From: Candidatus Brocadiaceae bacterium
Lineage (GTDB): Bacteria > Planctomycetota > Brocadiia > SM23-32
Reading direction: 5' to 3'
Assembly: GCA_003567495.1 (NCBI GenBank)
Contig: PWZK01000264.1
Span: 1 to 6,319, forward strand
Length of the DNA stretch: 6,319 nucleotides
In this document: positions 5,589 to 6,319 of the stretch, piece by piece
How the letters are laid out: each line of letters opens with the position of its first letter
Numbering within the stretch: position 1 is the first letter of the stretch
Translations under genes and position numbers: made by a program
Notes under the pieces: model-generated
Database searches by the model: none
Told to the model about the DNA's origin: nothing
The model's input: the letters and a program-made list of their open reading frames with translations, nothing else

Positions 5589-5988
5589 ATTCAACCCCCA
5601 GCTTTTCTTTGCAGTATTCCATATACGATTCAGGCGACAACAAATCCCTCAGTTGGTCGGGGCTGTCCACCTTGATCTTCATCAGCCAACCTTTTTCATA
5701 AGGATCATCAGAAAGAACATCCAGATCCCACTCAAGTTCCCTGTTTACTTCCAAAATTTCGGCATCGGCCGGCGGCAGGATTTCGTGTAATCCGTCCAGA
5801 CTCTCGGCCACCGCAATTGGATATCCGCGCAGCATAACATCCTCGGGCTCCGGAAGCTCCAGCGAAATCAAGTCGCCCATATCGCTCAGCAAAGGACCCG
5901 TAAGCCCCATAATCACCACTTCCATATCAATCCGTATCCATTCGTGATTGCGCGTATATACCCTGTCTTTCGGTATTTTCATAACCAT
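5575..5988 (-). CDS. GcvH-like protein lacking the lipoyl-lysine
   Basis: A 137-residue protein that aligns along its length with glycine cleavage H protein: YTRNHEWIRI (11-20), GLTGPLLSDMGDLISLELPE (28-47), AVAES (59-63), AEILEVNRELEWD (76-88) and DPYEKGWLMKIKVDSP (95-110). In GcvH the sequence ESVKA carries the lipoylated lysine, position 65 in E. coli. Here the same position reads ESLDG, with Asp65 encoded by GAC, and no lysine lies nearby. The lipoyl-arm function should therefore be lost while the fold is kept. ATG 5988 is supported by GGTGG (5996-6000) seven bases upstream; ATG 5982 is an alternative. It is first in a two-gene unit with asd, and no gcvT or gcvP is visible. A scaffold or regulatory role is only a guess. 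It was left without a gene symbol because gcvH activity is doubtful. Confidence 0.85.
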   Translation of the reverse strand: MVMKIPKDRVYTRNHEWIRIDMEVVIMGLTGPLLSDMGDLISLELPEPEDVMLRGYPIAVAESLDGLHEILPPADAEILEVNRELEWDLDVLSDDPYEKGWLMKIKVDSPDQLRDLLSPESYMEYCKEKLGVECGVE

Positions 5989-6024
5989 TGAACCGCCACC
6001 TTAACTTGATAATCGCAATAACAC

Positions 6025-6053
6025 ATTTTAACGTCTCTGAAAATTTTTCGCAA
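6025..6053 (-). promoter_or_regulatory. Sigma70-type promoter for the gcvH-like/asd pair
   Basis: On the minus strand TTGCGA (6053-6048, 4/6) and TAAAAT (6030-6025, 5/6) are separated by exactly 17 bases. Transcription would begin near 6018, giving a leader of about 30 bases that holds the ribosome-binding site. The -10 region shares the ten bases ACGTTAAAAT with the tRNA-Phe promoter. Confidence 0.65.
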
Positions 6054-6068
6054 CATCATGAGATTTTT

Positions 6069-6157
6069 TTGTCGATGTCGCTAATTCTTTTTCAAGACTT
6101 CGCTTGAAAAAGAATTAAGCGCTTAATGTCCTAACATCAACAACAAATTGTCGATGT
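6069..6157. promoter_or_regulatory. Possible operator sites: repeated TTGTCGATGT and a dyad
   Basis: TTGTCGATGT occurs at 6069-6078 and again at 6148-6157. The second copy forms a near-perfect dyad with ACATCAACAA (6134-6143) across a 4-base spacer (one mismatch). Both copies lie just upstream of the gcvH-like promoter, a plausible place for a regulator to bind. No regulator gene is seen in the window, so the role is inferred. Confidence 0.3.
6082..6117. repeat. Perfect 15-bp inverted repeat with 6-base loop
   Basis: TAATTCTTTTTCAAG (6082-6096) and its exact reverse complement (6103-6117) enclose ACTTCG. The stem can be extended past a bulge by CGC/GCG. It could be a terminator for a transcript arriving from either side, but no T-run directly follows the stem in either direction. 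It lies about 30 bases upstream of the gcvH-like -35 box, so it may instead insulate or regulate that promoter. Confidence 0.75.
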
Positions 6158-6217
6158 ACTAAAAAATGATGTCGTTTCAATTTGAATAATCGCATTGTGC
6201 TACCGATGTTTTGAATC

Positions 6218-6319
6218 GCCCCTCCGGGGCTCTGTTTTGCTTTTTGCGCCCTTTTCCCGGGGCTTGCGCCCCGGGCTATGAATCAGACGGCCCTTCGGGC
6301 CTAACCCGGACAAGCCGGA
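6218..6319. repeat. Three GC-rich hairpins plus a shared 20-base motif at the window edge
   Basis: Three compact hairpins follow one another: GCCCC/GGGGC (6218-6222 with 6226-6230), CCCGGGGC/GCCCCGGG (6256-6263 with 6268-6275) and GGCCC/GGGCC (6289-6293 with 6297-6301). The first is followed by the T-rich stretch TCTGTTTTGCTTTTT and could terminate plus-strand transcription. At 6300-6319 begins CCTAACCCGGACAAGCCGGA. It matches the minus-strand reading of 3699-3718 at 19 of 20 positions and runs off the window. No gene is supported in 5989-6319. Confidence 0.75.

Noticed and set aside
4740..5675. Long plus-strand frame of 311 residues
   Set aside because: It is entirely antisense to asd and the end of the gcvH-like gene, both clearly recognised; the composition is not protein-like.

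Overview
The window looks like a chromosomal segment from a diderm (outer-membrane), probably anaerobic bacterium of moderate GC content. The O-antigen ligase/polymerase-type membrane protein points to an outer envelope, and the desulforedoxin-like Fe(Cys)4 modules point to an anaerobic lifestyle. The intergenic regions are full of short-period repeats: GGAATGAGGAAT blocks, GATTACGCG units, TATAGG units and GC-rich hairpins. From memory, this style of repeat is common in the Planctomycetota/Kiritimatiellota/Lentisphaerota/Omnitrophota sphere. That placement is an inference and is weakly held.

Left part, plus strand (1-3111): the 3' part of an O-antigen ligase/Wzy-like protein with a TPR-like tail (1-1059). 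A promoter-like sequence follows, then a tight cluster of UMP kinase (pyrH), ribosome recycling factor (frr) and a CDP-alcohol phosphatidyltransferase (probably pgsA). This joins pyrimidine nucleotide supply, ribosome recycling and phospholipid synthesis. tsf, the usual upstream neighbour of pyrH, is absent.

Middle (3112-4553): a gene-free stretch, then a tRNA-Phe(GAA) with its own sigma70-like promoter and encoded CCA. Next comes a repeat block containing a long imperfect inverted repeat, followed by two overlapping small genes that together carry three desulforedoxin-like Cys4 modules. A second repeat block (4229-4553) lies between these genes and the convergent asd.

Right part, minus strand (4554-5988): a GcvH-like protein and aspartate-semialdehyde dehydrogenase (asd) form an overlapping pair behind a good promoter. 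The GcvH-like protein has Asp where the lipoyl-carrying Lys belongs, so it should not work as an ordinary glycine-cleavage H protein.

Right edge (5989-6319): operator-like dyads, a perfect 15-bp inverted repeat, three GC-rich hairpins, and a 20-base motif that also occurs in inverted orientation in the middle repeat block. No CRISPR array, transposase or phage gene was seen. The best candidates for new biology are the lysine-less GcvH-like protein coupled to asd, the split three-module desulforedoxin-like pair, and the composite intergenic repeat family.
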